From NCBI GenBank assembly GCA_021847485.1, contig JAJZRA010000014.1, forward strand, positions 1 through 37,317: a stretch of 37,317 bases of DNA, in the 5' to 3' direction. The notes under the pieces were generated by a model. It did no database searches, had not been told where the DNA came from, and saw nothing but the letters and a program-made list of their open reading frames with translations. The DNA is from a bacterium. GTDB lineage: Bacteria; Elusimicrobiota; Elusimicrobia; Elusimicrobiales; UBA9959. This document shows positions 6,730-15,406 of the stretch, one piece after another (the stretch's first letter is position 1; the number at the start of each line of letters is the position of its first letter). A program made the translations under genes and the position numbers.

Positions 6730-8010
6730 TCACGGGGAGGACGGCGCCGGGCCGGCCGCCGCTGAGAAATAGTCGAGGTTCTCCTTGTAATAATCACGCC
6801 GCGCGGGATCGGTCTCGGCGCCGTATTTCCCCGCGTAATAGGCCATGGCCTTAGGGTAGGTCTTCTCCCGCAGCGCGGCCAGGTCGTCCGGGAAAGGCCG
6901 GCCGGTGGCCGTACAGGCCTTCTCCAGGGCCTTCAGGTGCTGGCTCAGCACCTCGACACCCATCTTCCCGGCGTTGTCGCGGATGAAGGACGCGGCCTCG
7001 AGCACGGCCACCGCGCCCCTGGTCTTCAGCTCCTCGAGCGCCTCCGGGGACAGCCCGTACCTGGGTGAATTGGCGTCCGCCACGGCCAGACAGTCGAGAG
7101 CCAGCGGGTAGTTCTTCTCCTCCAGCGCTATCCCTCCGACGAAGAGCAGCGCGTCCGAGCTGAAAGCCGGCCAGCTTTTGGCGTAGAAGTCCTTCAGCGA
7201 CGCGGCAAAAGCCTCCCGCTGCGCCTTCAGCCGGGCCAGCGAGGCGCTGTCCGAGGCGTATTTCCCCACCTTCCCGGCGGCGTAGGCCATTATCTTGGAG
7301 TCCTCCAGGCCGCTGGCCTTGAGGGTCTCCGACCTCTCCATGCTGACGTAGCCGCCGCCGCGCCCCTCGTACAGGCGGCGGATCTTCTCGCGGTAGCGGT
7401 CCGGGTCCAGCGAGAGCGCGAGGTAGCTGCCGAAGGCGTCCGCGGTGTAGAGGTCGGTGTAGGTCCCGGCCACGAACGACTTCAGCAGCGACGGGTCGGC
7501 CTTCATCCGCTCGTGCACGTAGATATCCTCGGCCAGGTAGGCCTCGTATTCGAACTCGACGGGGTTGCCGCCGGCGTCGCGGCGGTATTCAGGGTAGAGG
7601 TAGAACTGCAGCGCGTGCACCAGCTCGTGCAGGTAGACCGGCGCGGCGTATTTCACCAGTTCCGCGCGGACGGCCTTGTTGCTCCACAGCACCTCCACCA
7701 CCTGCCGGTCGCGGAAGCCCTTGGCCTCGAAGAACTTGAGGATGTAGCGGGAATTGAGATAGACGGCGTCGGCGTCCGGGTCGAACCAGGCCAGCGCGTC
7801 CGAGGCGTCGCTCCGGGCGAGCACGCGCAGGCGCCCGTAGCCGGGGCCGGCCTTCTTCAGCCGGGCCAGCAGGTCGCGGCCGGCCGGCGCGGAGCTGACC
7901 GCGGTCTCGAACTCGGCCTTCAGCTTCGAGCTGAGCCGCGCGTCGTGCTGGTAGGCACCGGCGGCGCCGGGGGCCAGCAGGCAGGCAAGGAGCAGCGGCA
8001 GCCTCTTCAT
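6730..8010 (-). CDS. Secreted putative zinc metallopeptidase (HELVH)
   Basis: A 426-aa protein from ATG 8010; the longer frame to 8037 would place nine residues before the signal peptide. Residues 1-19 (MKRLPLLLACLLAPGAAGA) are a signal peptide probably cut by signal peptidase I. HELVH at 128-132 is a zincin HEXXH motif, and an acidic cluster, EFEYEAYLAED at 152-162, about 22 residues later may supply the third zinc ligand, as in gluzincins. The C-terminal half is helical with no motif I recognise. Substrate is unknown; periplasmic or outer-membrane location is inferred. The start has no Shine-Dalgarno sequence, and a perfect -10 box sits 7 nt upstream. Confidence 0.75.
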   Translation of the reverse strand: MKRLPLLLACLLAPGAAGAYQHDARLSSKLKAEFETAVSSAPAGRDLLARLKKAGPGYGRLRVLARSDASDALAWFDPDADAVYLNSRYILKFFEAKGFRDRQVVEVLWSNKAVRAELVKYAAPVYLHELVHALQFYLYPEYRRDAGGNPVEFEYEAYLAEDIYVHERMKADPSLLKSFVAGTYTDLYTADAFGSYLALSLDPDRYREKIRRLYEGRGGGYVSMERSETLKASGLEDSKIMAYAAGKVGKYASDSASLARLKAQREAFAASLKDFYAKSWPAFSSDALLFVGGIALEEKNYPLALDCLAVADANSPRYGLSPEALEELKTRGAVAVLEAASFIRDNAGKMGVEVLSQHLKALEKACTATGRPFPDDLAALREKTYPKAMAYYAGKYGAETDPARRDYYKENLDYFSAAAGPAPSSP

Positions 8011-8017
8011 AGACGGG

Positions 8018-8026
8018 ATTATACCA
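8018..8026 (-). promoter_or_regulatory. Extended -10 box for a leaderless transcript of the metallopeptidase gene
   Basis: On the minus strand TGGTATAAT (8026-8018) is an extended -10 element. Only 7 nt separate it from the ATG at 8010, so transcription should start at or next to the start codon. Confidence 0.5.
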
Positions 8027-8030
8027 AGAT

Positions 8031-8058
8031 TTGACAACCGCCGGCCCCAAGGTATAAT
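8031..8058 (+). promoter_or_regulatory. Near-consensus sigma-70 promoter for the YtxH-domain gene
   Basis: TTGACA at 8031-8036, a 16-nt spacer, and TATAAT at 8053-8058; both hexamers are perfect. It lies 42 bp before the ATG at 8100, back to back with the metallopeptidase -10 box. Confidence 0.85.
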
Positions 8059-8099
8059 ATCAGGTGAAGGCAGTTTTCGGATTTCTTACGGAGGACATT

Positions 8100-8321
8100 A
8101 TGTCTGAGAACAGAGGCAGCGAGGTAATAGGAGCGTTCCTGGTGGGCGGCCTGATCGGCGCGGCCCTCGGGATCCTGTTCGCGCCGGCCGCGGGCAAAGA
8201 GACCCGCGAGAAGCTGGGCGACTGGGTGGAGGAGACCAAGGAGAAGGCCGAGGAGAAGATCGCCAAGCTCGAGGCCGAGATCAAGAAGCGCAAGGAGCAC
8301 CTGCTCAAGCACATCAACTGA
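8100..8321 (+). CDS. Small YtxH-domain membrane protein
   Basis: A 73-aa protein starting at ATG 8100, chosen because ACGGAGGACATT precedes it; an in-frame ATG at 8064 lacks such a site and would add 12 residues. One transmembrane segment (about 8-29, VIGAFLVGGLIGAALGILFA) is followed by the YtxH-type APAAGKETREKL motif and a highly charged, helical or coiled-coil C terminus rich in Lys and Glu. Members are often called gas-vesicle or general-stress proteins, but their function is poorly known. It is monocistronic, with a consensus promoter and its own strong terminator, which suggests high or inducible expression. Confidence 0.9.
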   Translation: MSENRGSEVIGAFLVGGLIGAALGILFAPAAGKETREKLGDWVEETKEKAEEKIAKLEAEIKKRKEHLLKHIN

Positions 8322-8340
8322 CCGCGGCCCCGCGGACGAC

Positions 8341-8370
8341 AAAAGACCCGCGCCTCGGCGCGGGTCTTTT
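8341..8370. terminator. Bidirectional intrinsic terminator
   Basis: A stem of 14 bp pairs AAAAGACCCGCGCC with GGCGCGGGTCTTTT around a two-base loop, with A and T runs on both sides. It can end the YtxH-domain transcript on the plus strand and the symporter operon on the minus strand. Confidence 0.9.
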
Positions 8371-8399
8371 ATTTTCGCCCCCGGCCTTAGACTTGGACG

Positions 8400-9875
8400 T
8401 TACGATCGCTCCGCCGGCCGGCGGCCCAGCAGCCAGCCGAGACCGAAGGTGGAGAGCGTGCCGATGACTATGATCCAGCTCCAGCCTATCTTCGCCAGCC
8501 CCTTCTCCGACAGGTACAGGATAGACCCGGCCAGGCAGGCGCTGAACACCATGGCGGCCACGTTGCCCCTGTTGCCGGCGCGCTTGGTCAGCAGCCCCAG
8601 CAGGAACACGCCGAGCAGGCTGCCCGCCGTCACCCCGTTCACCTTGAAGGCCAGCCACAGCATCCGGCCGGACCCCGAGGCGCAGAGCCACGCCAGCGCC
8701 GCCAGCAGCAGGCCGAAGAACAGCACGCTCAGCCGCGACATCAGCAGGTAATGGCGCTCGGGCGCGTCCTTCCTTATCAGCGGGCGGTAGATGTCGGTGA
8801 TGAACGACGACGACAGCGAGGAGAGCGGAGAATCGATGCTCGCCAGCACCACCGCCGTCAGCACCAGCCCCTTCAGCCCGGACGGCAGCACCGTCACCGT
8901 GAAATGGGACAGGATCTTGTCGGCGTTCTCCGGCAGCGGCAGCCCGGTGTTCTGCCGGTAGAACACGAACAGCAGCGTCCCGATGCCGAGGTACAGCCAC
9001 GTCAGCGGGAAGCTGGTGAAGATGGTGGCGATCAGCGTCTTCTGGCTCTCGCGGCGCGTCTCCAGCGTCAGCAGGCGCTGCATCAGCTCCTGGTCCGTGC
9101 CGAACGACGCCATCGAGCCGAACACGCCGTTCAGGAGCGCGCTCCACAGCACGTTGGGGTCGTTCGGGTTCCAGCCCAGCTTGAAGACGGACAGCTTGCC
9201 GGCCTCGGAGGCCAGGTGCCAGGCCCCGGAGAGCCCGCCGTCGATATGCAGCAGCAGCCAGCCGGCCACGGCGCCGCCGGCGACGTAGAAGACGATCGAC
9301 TCGAAGGTGCCCGTCCACATCACGGCCTTGATGCCGCCGAAACCGATGAAGACCACGCTGACCAGCGTGAAGGCCGCGATGGTCCAGCCCAGGTGCCAGC
9401 CCATGATTACCGAGACGGCCAGCGACGCCGCGTACAGCCGCACGCCCGAGGCGAACAGCCGCGTGACGAAGAAGAACGTCGAGCCGGCGTACTGCGTCTC
9501 GGCCCCGAAGCGGTGCCTGAGGAACTCGTAGATCGTGGTACAGTTGAACTTGTAGAAGGCCGGGATGAAGAAGAACGCTATCAGGATGCGCGCGGCGGCC
9601 GAACCGATGAAGAACTGCAGGTACTGCCAGTTCTCGGCGTAGCCGATCGGCGGGATGCCGACTATCGTCATCGCGCTGATCTCGGTGGCGACGAAGGAGA
9701 GGGTGCCGACCCAGACCGGCGTCTTGCGGTTGCCGAGGAAGTAATCCTTGGTGTCGGTCTCCTCGCGGCCCTTGAAGTAGGAGATCACGAACAGCGCGGC
9801 CACGGCCGTGCAGAGGATCGCGTAGTCCAGCGGGCCCAGCCCGGTAAGCCGCATGAAACCGGCGGTCCCGTTCAT
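8400..9875 (-). CDS. Sodium:solute symporter (SSS family)
   Basis: A 491-aa polytopic membrane protein with about 13 transmembrane segments. SSS-family features include the first helix (LDYAILCTAVAALFVISYFKG), the early block DYFLGNRKTPVWVGTLSFVATEISAMT and the GFGGIKAVMWTGTFES region. It would couple Na+ entry to uptake of a sugar, amino acid or similar solute. Its start overlaps the end of the GH3 gene (ATGA), so the two are translationally coupled. The GH3 neighbour suggests a carbohydrate or amino-sugar substrate, but that is inference from position. A bidirectional terminator follows. Confidence 0.9.
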   Translation of the reverse strand: MNGTAGFMRLTGLGPLDYAILCTAVAALFVISYFKGREETDTKDYFLGNRKTPVWVGTLSFVATEISAMTIVGIPPIGYAENWQYLQFFIGSAAARILIAFFFIPAFYKFNCTTIYEFLRHRFGAETQYAGSTFFFVTRLFASGVRLYAASLAVSVIMGWHLGWTIAAFTLVSVVFIGFGGIKAVMWTGTFESIVFYVAGGAVAGWLLLHIDGGLSGAWHLASEAGKLSVFKLGWNPNDPNVLWSALLNGVFGSMASFGTDQELMQRLLTLETRRESQKTLIATIFTSFPLTWLYLGIGTLLFVFYRQNTGLPLPENADKILSHFTVTVLPSGLKGLVLTAVVLASIDSPLSSLSSSFITDIYRPLIRKDAPERHYLLMSRLSVLFFGLLLAALAWLCASGSGRMLWLAFKVNGVTAGSLLGVFLLGLLTKRAGNRGNVAAMVFSACLAGSILYLSEKGLAKIGWSWIIVIGTLSTFGLGWLLGRRPAERS

Positions 9876-11350
9876 TTTCTCTCCTCCGCCGCGCCGGCCG
9901 CGGCGGGCATAACGCCGCCGGGCTTAAGCTGCCCCATCAGGGCGCGCGCGGCGGCCCTCTGGAAATCCTCCAGCGCGCAGAACGCGCACAGCCCCGCCGT
10001 CGGGGAGTTCTCCAGCCCGAAGACGAACGGGCTGCCGAAGGAGACCAGCGCGGAAGGCCCGGCCCCTTTCACGGCCGCCTCCAGCGCGGCCTTCTGCTCC
10101 GGGGAAAGGTTGACGCTGCCGCTGCCGGCCCGCGGCAGCGGGAAGACCGCGGCGGCCAGCCGCATGCCGCAGCCCGGCTGGTAAGGCTCCACCCGCGCGC
10201 CGAGGCGGGTCAATTCCGAAACGAAAGCCTCACCCCGCCAGTTCCCGGCGGCGGTGAGCGGCTCCAGGTAGCCGACGATGTCGCCGGGCCTGAAAGAGAC
10301 CTCCCTGCCGGGCAGGGCCCAGGCCAGGCAGGCGGGCGCCGCCTCGGCCGAGAAGGCGAGGTGCTCGGCGCAGCGCAGCACGCCGGCCGGACGCGGGGCG
10401 GCGCGGAAGGGCGAAAGTTTGCGGGCCAGCGCCTCCTGGCGCGAGACCGCGAGCGCCACGTCCGTGGCGCGCACGAGGCCGTCGTTGGCGGCGCGGGCCA
10501 GCGCGGCGTGCAGCGCGTACGGGTCTTCGGGGTAAAGCAGCGCGTCGGCGCCGGCCAGGAAGGCGCGCACGCCGGCCTCGCCGCCGGCGGGAACGGCCTT
10601 CATGTTCAGGGCGTCGGTGACTATCAGGCCGTGGAAGCCGAGGCGGCCGCGCAGCGCGCCGGTCAGCGCCGCCTTCGACAGCGAGGCCGGCGCGGTTCCG
10701 TCCAGCGCGGGCGCCAGCAGGTGCCCGGCCATCACCGCGTCGGCCCGGCGGGCCAGCGCGGCGAAAGGCTTCAGGTCAGCCTCCAGGTCGGCGGCGTTAC
10801 CGTCGAGCTCCGGCAGCGAGAGGTGCGAATCGGCCGCGGCCCGGCCGTGGCCCGGGAAATGCTTAAGGCAGGAGAGGGCGCCCTGGGAGTTCAGGCCTGA
10901 GATATAGGCCTCGGCCAGGCGCGCCGTCAGGGCCGGGTCGGCCCCGTAGGCGCGCACGTTGACGATGGGATTGCCGGGGCGGGAGGCCAGGTCCACGACC
11001 GGGGCGAACACCCAGTCCACGCCGAGCGCGGCCGCCTCCAGCGCGGTGATCTCGCCCTTGCGGCGGGCCAGCGCCTCGGAGCCGGAGGCGCCTATGGCCA
11101 TATTGGAGGGCAGTTCGGTGGCGCCGCGCACGGCCTGGCCGGCGCCGTTCTCGTAGTCTGCGGCTATCAGCAGCGGCGTGCGGGAGGCGGCCTTCAGCAG
11201 GCGGGAGGCCTCCACGACCTCCTCCGCGGAACCGCCGTAGAAGCAGAAGCCCCCCACGCCCAGCTCCACGAGCCTGAGCGCCTCGTCCAGCGAGGACTCG
11301 CCGAAGCGGAAAGCCGGGAAGACGAGCCGCGCCAGGGCCGCCGGGGTCAA
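9872..11350 (-). CDS. nagZ-like: Glycoside hydrolase family 3, NagZ-like
   Basis: Probable cytosolic beta-N-acetylglucosaminidase or beta-glucosidase; NagZ removes GlcNAc from muropeptides during wall recycling. Visible are KHFPGHG followed by DSHLSLP (the NagZ acid/base loop) and IVTDALNMKAV with the nucleophile Asp. A further C-terminal part of about 170 aa resembles a GH3 C domain. The open frame extends far upstream, but that part is a shadow of mazG. I place the start at TTG 11350, overlapping the mazG stop (TTGA) and giving MTPAALARLVFPAFRFG and 492 aa. No signal peptide is visible. The TTG start is inferred. Confidence 0.87.
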   Translation of the reverse strand: MTPAALARLVFPAFRFGESSLDEALRLVELGVGGFCFYGGSAEEVVEASRLLKAASRTPLLIAADYENGAGQAVRGATELPSNMAIGASGSEALARRKGEITALEAAALGVDWVFAPVVDLASRPGNPIVNVRAYGADPALTARLAEAYISGLNSQGALSCLKHFPGHGRAAADSHLSLPELDGNAADLEADLKPFAALARRADAVMAGHLLAPALDGTAPASLSKAALTGALRGRLGFHGLIVTDALNMKAVPAGGEAGVRAFLAGADALLYPEDPYALHAALARAANDGLVRATDVALAVSRQEALARKLSPFRAAPRPAGVLRCAEHLAFSAEAAPACLAWALPGREVSFRPGDIVGYLEPLTAAGNWRGEAFVSELTRLGARVEPYQPGCGMRLAAAVFPLPRAGSGSVNLSPEQKAALEAAVKGAGPSALVSFGSPFVFGLENSPTAGLCAFCALEDFQRAAARALMGQLKPGGVMPAAAGAAEERK

Positions 11351-11790
11351 CGCGCCCGCCCCGCGGCCCGCCGCTTTTCGGCCTGCTTGATCTTCTTCCA
11401 GCGGCTCAGCACCTGCGCCGGGGTGGCCAGCCGCTCGCCCCCGCCGAAGACGTGCGGATGGCGGCGGACCATCTTGGCGTTGACCGTCCTGATCACGTCG
11501 GAAAGTCTGAAGCGGCCGTCCCGCTCGGCCAGCGCGCTGTGGAAGACCACCTGCAGCAGCACGTCCCCCAGCTCCTCTTTCAGGTTGCTCCAGTCCCTGC
11601 GGCGCACCGCGGAAGCGACTTCGCCGGCCTCCTCGCGGAGGTATTTCAGCAGCGTCGTGTGCGTCTGCTTGCGGTCCCACGGGCAGCCGCCCGGGGCCAG
11701 CAGCACGCGCATTATCGCCGCCAGCGAGGAGAGGCTGCCGCTGCGGGCCAGGGCCGCGGCCCTGCGTTTCGAGATCTTCCTGTGGTCCAT
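11347..11790 (-). CDS. mazG: MazG-family nucleoside triphosphate pyrophosphohydrolase
   Basis: A 147-aa, single-MazG-domain protein. CPWDRKQTHTTLLKYLREE and the metal-binding EEAGEV and EELGDVLLQVVFH motifs are characteristic; these acidic residues bind Mg2+ for hydrolysis of (d)NTP to (d)NMP and pyrophosphate. E. coli MazG has two such domains, so this is the short form. It heads the minus-strand operon with the GH3 and symporter genes and diverges from thyX across 78 bp. House-cleaning of abnormal nucleotides is the family's usual role. Confidence 0.92.
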   Translation of the reverse strand: MDHRKISKRRAAALARSGSLSSLAAIMRVLLAPGGCPWDRKQTHTTLLKYLREEAGEVASAVRRRDWSNLKEELGDVLLQVVFHSALAERDGRFRLSDVIRTVNAKMVRRHPHVFGGGERLATPAQVLSRWKKIKQAEKRRAAGRAR

Positions 11791-11801
11791 ATAGCCGCCC
11801 T

Positions 11802-11830
11802 TTTACTATGACTTTGAAAAAGTATATAAT
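11802..11830 (+). promoter_or_regulatory. Candidate promoter for the thyX operon
   Basis: TTTACT at 11802-11807, a 17-nt spacer and a perfect TATAAT at 11825-11830. The thyX ATG lies 38 bp downstream behind a GCGGAGGG ribosome binding site. Confidence 0.55.
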
Positions 11831-11868
11831 TTTGCGGTACCATTCCCAAAAAAATCCGCGGAGGGCGA

Positions 11869-12567
11869 ATGCCGGAAACCAAGACGCAGCCTGCCGGGGA
11901 CCTCTACCAGGTCCTGGACAACGGCTTTATAAGACTCATCGACTTCATGGGCGGCGACCAGAACGCCGTGGACTCGGCCCGCGTCTCGTTCGGCTCGGTC
12001 TCCAAGGGCGAGGCCGCCGACCGGAAGCTCATCGCCTACCTGCTCGAGCACGGCCACTTCAGCCCGTTCGAGCACTCGGTGTTCCAGTTCCACGTCAAGT
12101 GCCCCATCTTCGTCGCGCGGCAGTGGATGCGCCACCGCATCGCCTCCTACAACGAGATCTCCGCGCGCTACACCGAGGTGCACGACGAGTTCTATTACCC
12201 GGAGGCCTTCCGCGCGCAGGACAGGAGCAACCGCCAGGGCTCGCTGCCCTCCTCGGCGCTCGACCAGGCGAAGCTGAAGGCGATCTACGACCGGGCGGTC
12301 AAGGCCTCGTACGCCGCCTACAAGGAGCTGCTGGACGCCGGCGCGGCCCGCGAGATGGCCCGCATGGTGCTGCCGGTCTCGCAGTATACCCAGTTCCACT
12401 GGACCATAAACGCCCGCAGCCTGCTCAACTTCATCTCGCTGCGCGCCGACTCGCACGCGCAGTACGAGATCCGGCAGTACGCCGAAGCGATACTCGGCAT
12501 CTTCCGCAGCAAGATGCCGTGGACCTGGGAAGCCTACGCCAAGCTCCATGAGAACAAGAACCCTTAG
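11869..12567 (+). CDS. thyX: Flavin-dependent thymidylate synthase ThyX
   Basis: Makes dTMP from dUMP using methylenetetrahydrofolate, FAD and NADPH. The 232-aa protein has the ThyX signature RHRIASYNEISARY (pattern RHRxxSxNExSxRY) in the first half, preceded by HGHFSPFEHSVFQFHV with FAD-contact residues, and the conserved QYTQFHWTINARSLLNFISLR block near the C terminus. The start at 11869 is set by GGAGGG. No thyA is in the window. It leads a six-gene plus-strand operon; its 3' end overlaps the next gene by 20 bp. Confidence 0.97.
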   Translation: MPETKTQPAGDLYQVLDNGFIRLIDFMGGDQNAVDSARVSFGSVSKGEAADRKLIAYLLEHGHFSPFEHSVFQFHVKCPIFVARQWMRHRIASYNEISARYTEVHDEFYYPEAFRAQDRSNRQGSLPSSALDQAKLKAIYDRAVKASYAAYKELLDAGAAREMARMVLPVSQYTQFHWTINARSLLNFISLRADSHAQYEIRQYAEAILGIFRSKMPWTWEAYAKLHENKNP

Positions 12568-13504
12568 CGCCGCCCTGCTGCTGCTCGCCGCTCCGCTGTG
12601 CGCGGGCGAGCGCGCCGCCGCCAAGCCGCGCGCGAAGGCCCCGGCCTCCGTCAAAGCCGCGGCCGCCGCCCCGGGCCCGGGCTCCGCGGAAGCCGCCGGC
12701 GCCTGGCTCCCGCTCGACGGCCTGCTCCAGAAGAACATCCGGACCGGCGACATCGAGGTCCGCACGCCGGTCACCGGCGTCACCACGGCCCAGGACACCT
12801 ACGACATCTACGCCCCTTTCGACGGGCGCGTGGAGGACATGGAGGCCGACCTGTTCGACTTCGTCACGCCGAAGACCGTCCTCGGGCGGATGGTCTCCAC
12901 CGAGATGGCCGCCCTCCTCGACTCCTCCACCGAGGAGGAGCGCCGCCAGACCGAGCGCCGCTGGAAGGACGTCTACAAGTACTATTCGGTGAGCCCCGAG
13001 ACCCAGGGCGTGCTGACCAACATCTACGTGCAGCCCCGGACCAAGGTGCTGCGCGGGGACCGCCTGTTCACGGTGGCGCGCAAGGTGGTGGTGATAGCCA
13101 AGAACACCGCCCCCCTCTACTCCGCGCTCTCCAGGGACCTGACCGCGCGGATCTGGCACGCCCGCGACCCGGAGGCCAAGTACGACGCGGTCCTCACCGA
13201 CTTCGTGCCGCTCAAAGGCTCGCCGTACTTCTACCGCCTGTGGCTGGACGTGCACGATTTCAAGGACGGCATCAAGATCGGAGAGCAGTTCGACGGCTCG
13301 CTGCTGGTCGGCAAAAGCTCCGACGCGATGCTCGTGCCCCGCGCCGACGTGCTGGAATACGCCGGCCGCAGGTTCCTGATCACCGAGATAAAGACCGGCC
13401 TCGAAACGGCCGGCGAGATGGAGATAACCGGGCACACCTCGCTCTACCTGGGCCGGGGCGCCGCGGGGGACCAGAAAAATGGAAAGACCGAAAAAGACCG
13501 CTAG
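12548..13504 (+). CDS. Secreted membrane-fusion-like (HlyD/RND adaptor-type) protein
   Basis: A 318-aa protein with a signal peptide (MRTRTLSAALLLLAAPLCAG) and an Ala/Pro/Lys-rich linker to about residue 50. The segment YDIYAPFDGRVEDMEADLFDFVTPKTVLGRM looks like a lipoyl/barrel-sandwich domain of a periplasmic adaptor, followed by a charged helical hairpin (TEEERRQTERRWKDVYKYY) and beta-rich domains ending with VPRADVLEYAGRRFLITEIKTGLETAGEMEITG. No inner-membrane pump or outer-membrane channel gene is adjacent, so its partner is unknown. It overlaps thyX by 20 bp and the next gene by 26 bp, indicating tight coupling. Assignment rests on domain-style resemblance. Confidence 0.65.
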   Translation: MRTRTLSAALLLLAAPLCAGERAAAKPRAKAPASVKAAAAAPGPGSAEAAGAWLPLDGLLQKNIRTGDIEVRTPVTGVTTAQDTYDIYAPFDGRVEDMEADLFDFVTPKTVLGRMVSTEMAALLDSSTEEERRQTERRWKDVYKYYSVSPETQGVLTNIYVQPRTKVLRGDRLFTVARKVVVIAKNTAPLYSALSRDLTARIWHARDPEAKYDAVLTDFVPLKGSPYFYRLWLDVHDFKDGIKIGEQFDGSLLVGKSSDAMLVPRADVLEYAGRRFLITEIKTGLETAGEMEITGHTSLYLGRGAAGDQKNGKTEKDR

Positions 13505-14177
13505 CATCTACTCCAGCTTCATGTTCCTGAAGCTGCAGCCGGAGTTCCGCAGGCTGATCTCCAACGAGAAGATCGCCGCCAAGCAGGAGTTCGAGAACAT
13601 GATAGGCTCCGCGCAGGAGAAGCTGTTCCTGCGCACCTACATGGTCTCGGGCCTGCGCTCCGACGCCGACATCCTGTTCTGGCGCATGTCCGACGACCTC
13701 GCCTACCTGCAGGAGACCGGCGCGCGCACCTTCTCCGCCGGCGCCGGCCGCTATTTCACGCCCGCCTACTGCTACCTCGGCGTGCACGAGGGGCCCGACC
13801 CGGCGGTGCCGAAGAAGGACCTGGAGTTCGGCTTCCTGCCGAAGGAGACCTTCGGGCGTCACCGCTACATGCTGTTCCACCCGGTGGTCAAGGCGCACAC
13901 CTGGTACGAACTGTCCGACGACGAGCGGGCCAAGCTGCAGGCCGCCCGCTCCCAGGTGGTGTCGCGCTACAAGGACATCCAGGAGAACGTCTTCATGTCG
14001 TACGGCCTCGACGAGCCTGATATGATCGTCGTGCGCGAGGCCAAGTCCCTCGAGGACCTGACCGACGCCACCTACGAGCTGCGCCAGCAGCGCATCAAGA
14101 GCTTCACCTGCGCGGACAAGCCCGTGTTCCTGTGCCTGGGCCGCGACCTGCGCGAGATCATAGACGCCATCAGCTGA
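13479..14177 (+). CDS. Chlorite dismutase / HemQ-family protein, possibly non-heme
   Basis: A 232-aa protein resembling the chlorite dismutase-like fold, which includes HemQ (coproheme decarboxylase). Family-like parts are LFHPVVKAHTWYELSDDERAKL and the downstream YGLDEPDMIVVREAKSLEDL, where HemQ has a Y-P-M-x-K, W-Y-x-L and E-R-x-x-L pattern. In my hand alignment the proximal heme histidine (in HemQ, R-E-H-G after the ER-x-x-L motif) falls on Arg in AARSQVV. If right, canonical heme binding is doubtful. No other heme-synthesis gene is nearby. It starts inside the preceding gene (26-bp overlap). Family is likely; activity is open. Confidence 0.72.
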   Translation: MERPKKTASIYSSFMFLKLQPEFRRLISNEKIAAKQEFENMIGSAQEKLFLRTYMVSGLRSDADILFWRMSDDLAYLQETGARTFSAGAGRYFTPAYCYLGVHEGPDPAVPKKDLEFGFLPKETFGRHRYMLFHPVVKAHTWYELSDDERAKLQAARSQVVSRYKDIQENVFMSYGLDEPDMIVVREAKSLEDLTDATYELRQQRIKSFTCADKPVFLCLGRDLREIIDAIS

Positions 14178-14197
14178 CATCACATAAGGGGACGCAA

Positions 14198-15406
14198 ATG
14201 AAAACCATAGGCATCATCATGGCGGGCGGCAAGGGCGAGCGCCTGTACCCGCTCACCAAGGAGCGCTCCAAGCCGGCCGTGCCGTTCGGCGGGAAGTACC
14301 GCATCATCGACTTCGTGCTCTCCAACTTCATCAACTCCGGCATCTACTCCAACTACGTGCTGGTGCAGTACATGTCGCAGTCGCTGATAGAATATCTCCG
14401 CTCGACGTGGAACCTCGGCGGCATCACGAAGGACCACTTCATCACCGTGGTCCCCCCGCAGATGCGCCTCGGCGAGGTCTGGTACCGCGGCACCGCCGAC
14501 GCCGTCAAGCAGAACCTGAACCTGATCACCGATTACAAGCCCGACCTCGTCGCGATCTTCGGCGCGGACCACATCTACCGCATGGACATCCGCCAGATGA
14601 TAGACTTCCACGTGGCCAGCAAGGCGGACGTGACCGTCTCGGCCATCACGGTGCCGCTCAAGCAGGCCAGCCGCTTCGGCACCGTGGTCGTGGACGCGAA
14701 GAACCGCATCACCGCCTTCGACGAGAAGCCCAAGAACCCCAAGCCGATGCCCGGCAACCCCAACGCCGTGCTGGCCTCCATGGGCAACTACATCTTCAGC
14801 TACGAGGCGCTGGTCAAGGTCCTGCACGAGGAGTCCGGCGAGACCGCCGCCCTCGACTTCGGCAAGACCATCCTGCCCAACATCCTCAAGCGCTACCGCG
14901 TGATGGCCTACAATTACGCCGAGCAGAAACTGCCCGGCATCAAGCCCTATGAGGAATCCAACTACTGGCGCGACGTCGGCACGCTCGAGTCCTTCTGGCA
15001 GACCCAGATGGACCTGCTCGGCGCCAAGCCGAAGCTGGACCTCAACAACAAGCTCTGGCCCATCCAGGACGCCCGCAAGACCACGTCCCCGGCCAAGATC
15101 ATCGAGTCCAACCTGCAGGACTGCATGGTCTGCGACGGCTGCACGATCATGCAGTCCTCGCTGAAGCGCTGCATCCTCGCCAACGACGTCGTCATCCACG
15201 AGAAGTGCCAGCTCGAGGACTGCATCATCATGGACGCCTGCGAGATCAAGGCCGGCAGCCGCCTCAAGAAGGTCATCATGGACCGCTACAACACCATCGA
15301 GGCCAAGACCACGATCGGCTACAACCAGGACCAGGACGCCCAGCACTACTATATAGACCCCGACGGCATCGTCGTGATCCCGCGCGGCATCTCGAAGTGG
15401 CAATGA
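14198..15406 (+). CDS. glgC: Glucose-1-phosphate adenylyltransferase (ADP-glucose pyrophosphorylase)
   Basis: Makes ADP-glucose from glucose 1-phosphate and ATP, the committed step of bacterial glycogen synthesis. The 402-aa length is normal. The N-terminal pyrophosphorylase signature [35 protein letters not shown], the substrate-site [10 protein letters not shown] and the [10 protein letters not shown] region are present; the C-terminal third is the left-handed beta-helix with repeated hydrophobic hexads. The ATG at 14198 follows AAGGGG; an upstream frame extension is a shadow of the preceding gene. It overlaps phoH by ATGA. No other glycogen gene is in the window. Confidence 0.97.
   Translation: MKTIGIIMAGGKGERLYPLTKERSKPAVPFGGKYRIIDFVLSNFINSGIYSNYVLVQYMSQSLIEYLRSTWNLGGITKDHFITVVPPQMRLGEVWYRGTADAVKQNLNLITDYKPDLVAIFGADHIYRMDIRQMIDFHVASKADVTVSAITVPLKQASRFGTVVVDAKNRITAFDEKPKNPKPMPGNPNAVLASMGNYIFSYEALVKVLHEESGETAALDFGKTILPNILKRYRVMAYNYAEQKLPGIKPYEESNYWRDVGTLESFWQTQMDLLGAKPKLDLNNKLWPIQDARKTTSPAKIIESNLQDCMVCDGCTIMQSSLKRCILANDVVIHEKCQLEDCIIMDACEIKAGSRLKKVIMDRYNTIEAKTTIGYNQDQDAQHYYIDPDGIVVIPRGISKWQ

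Noticed and set aside
9872-11680. GH3 gene beginning near 11680
   Set aside because: The first 110 codons of that frame are an Arg/Gly-rich shadow of mazG; the TTG overlapping the mazG stop fits the family N terminus.
14132-14197. Upstream extension of glgC
   Set aside because: The 22 extra codons shadow the end of the chlorite-dismutase-like gene; the ATG at 14198 has a ribosome binding site and gives the normal GlgC N terminus.
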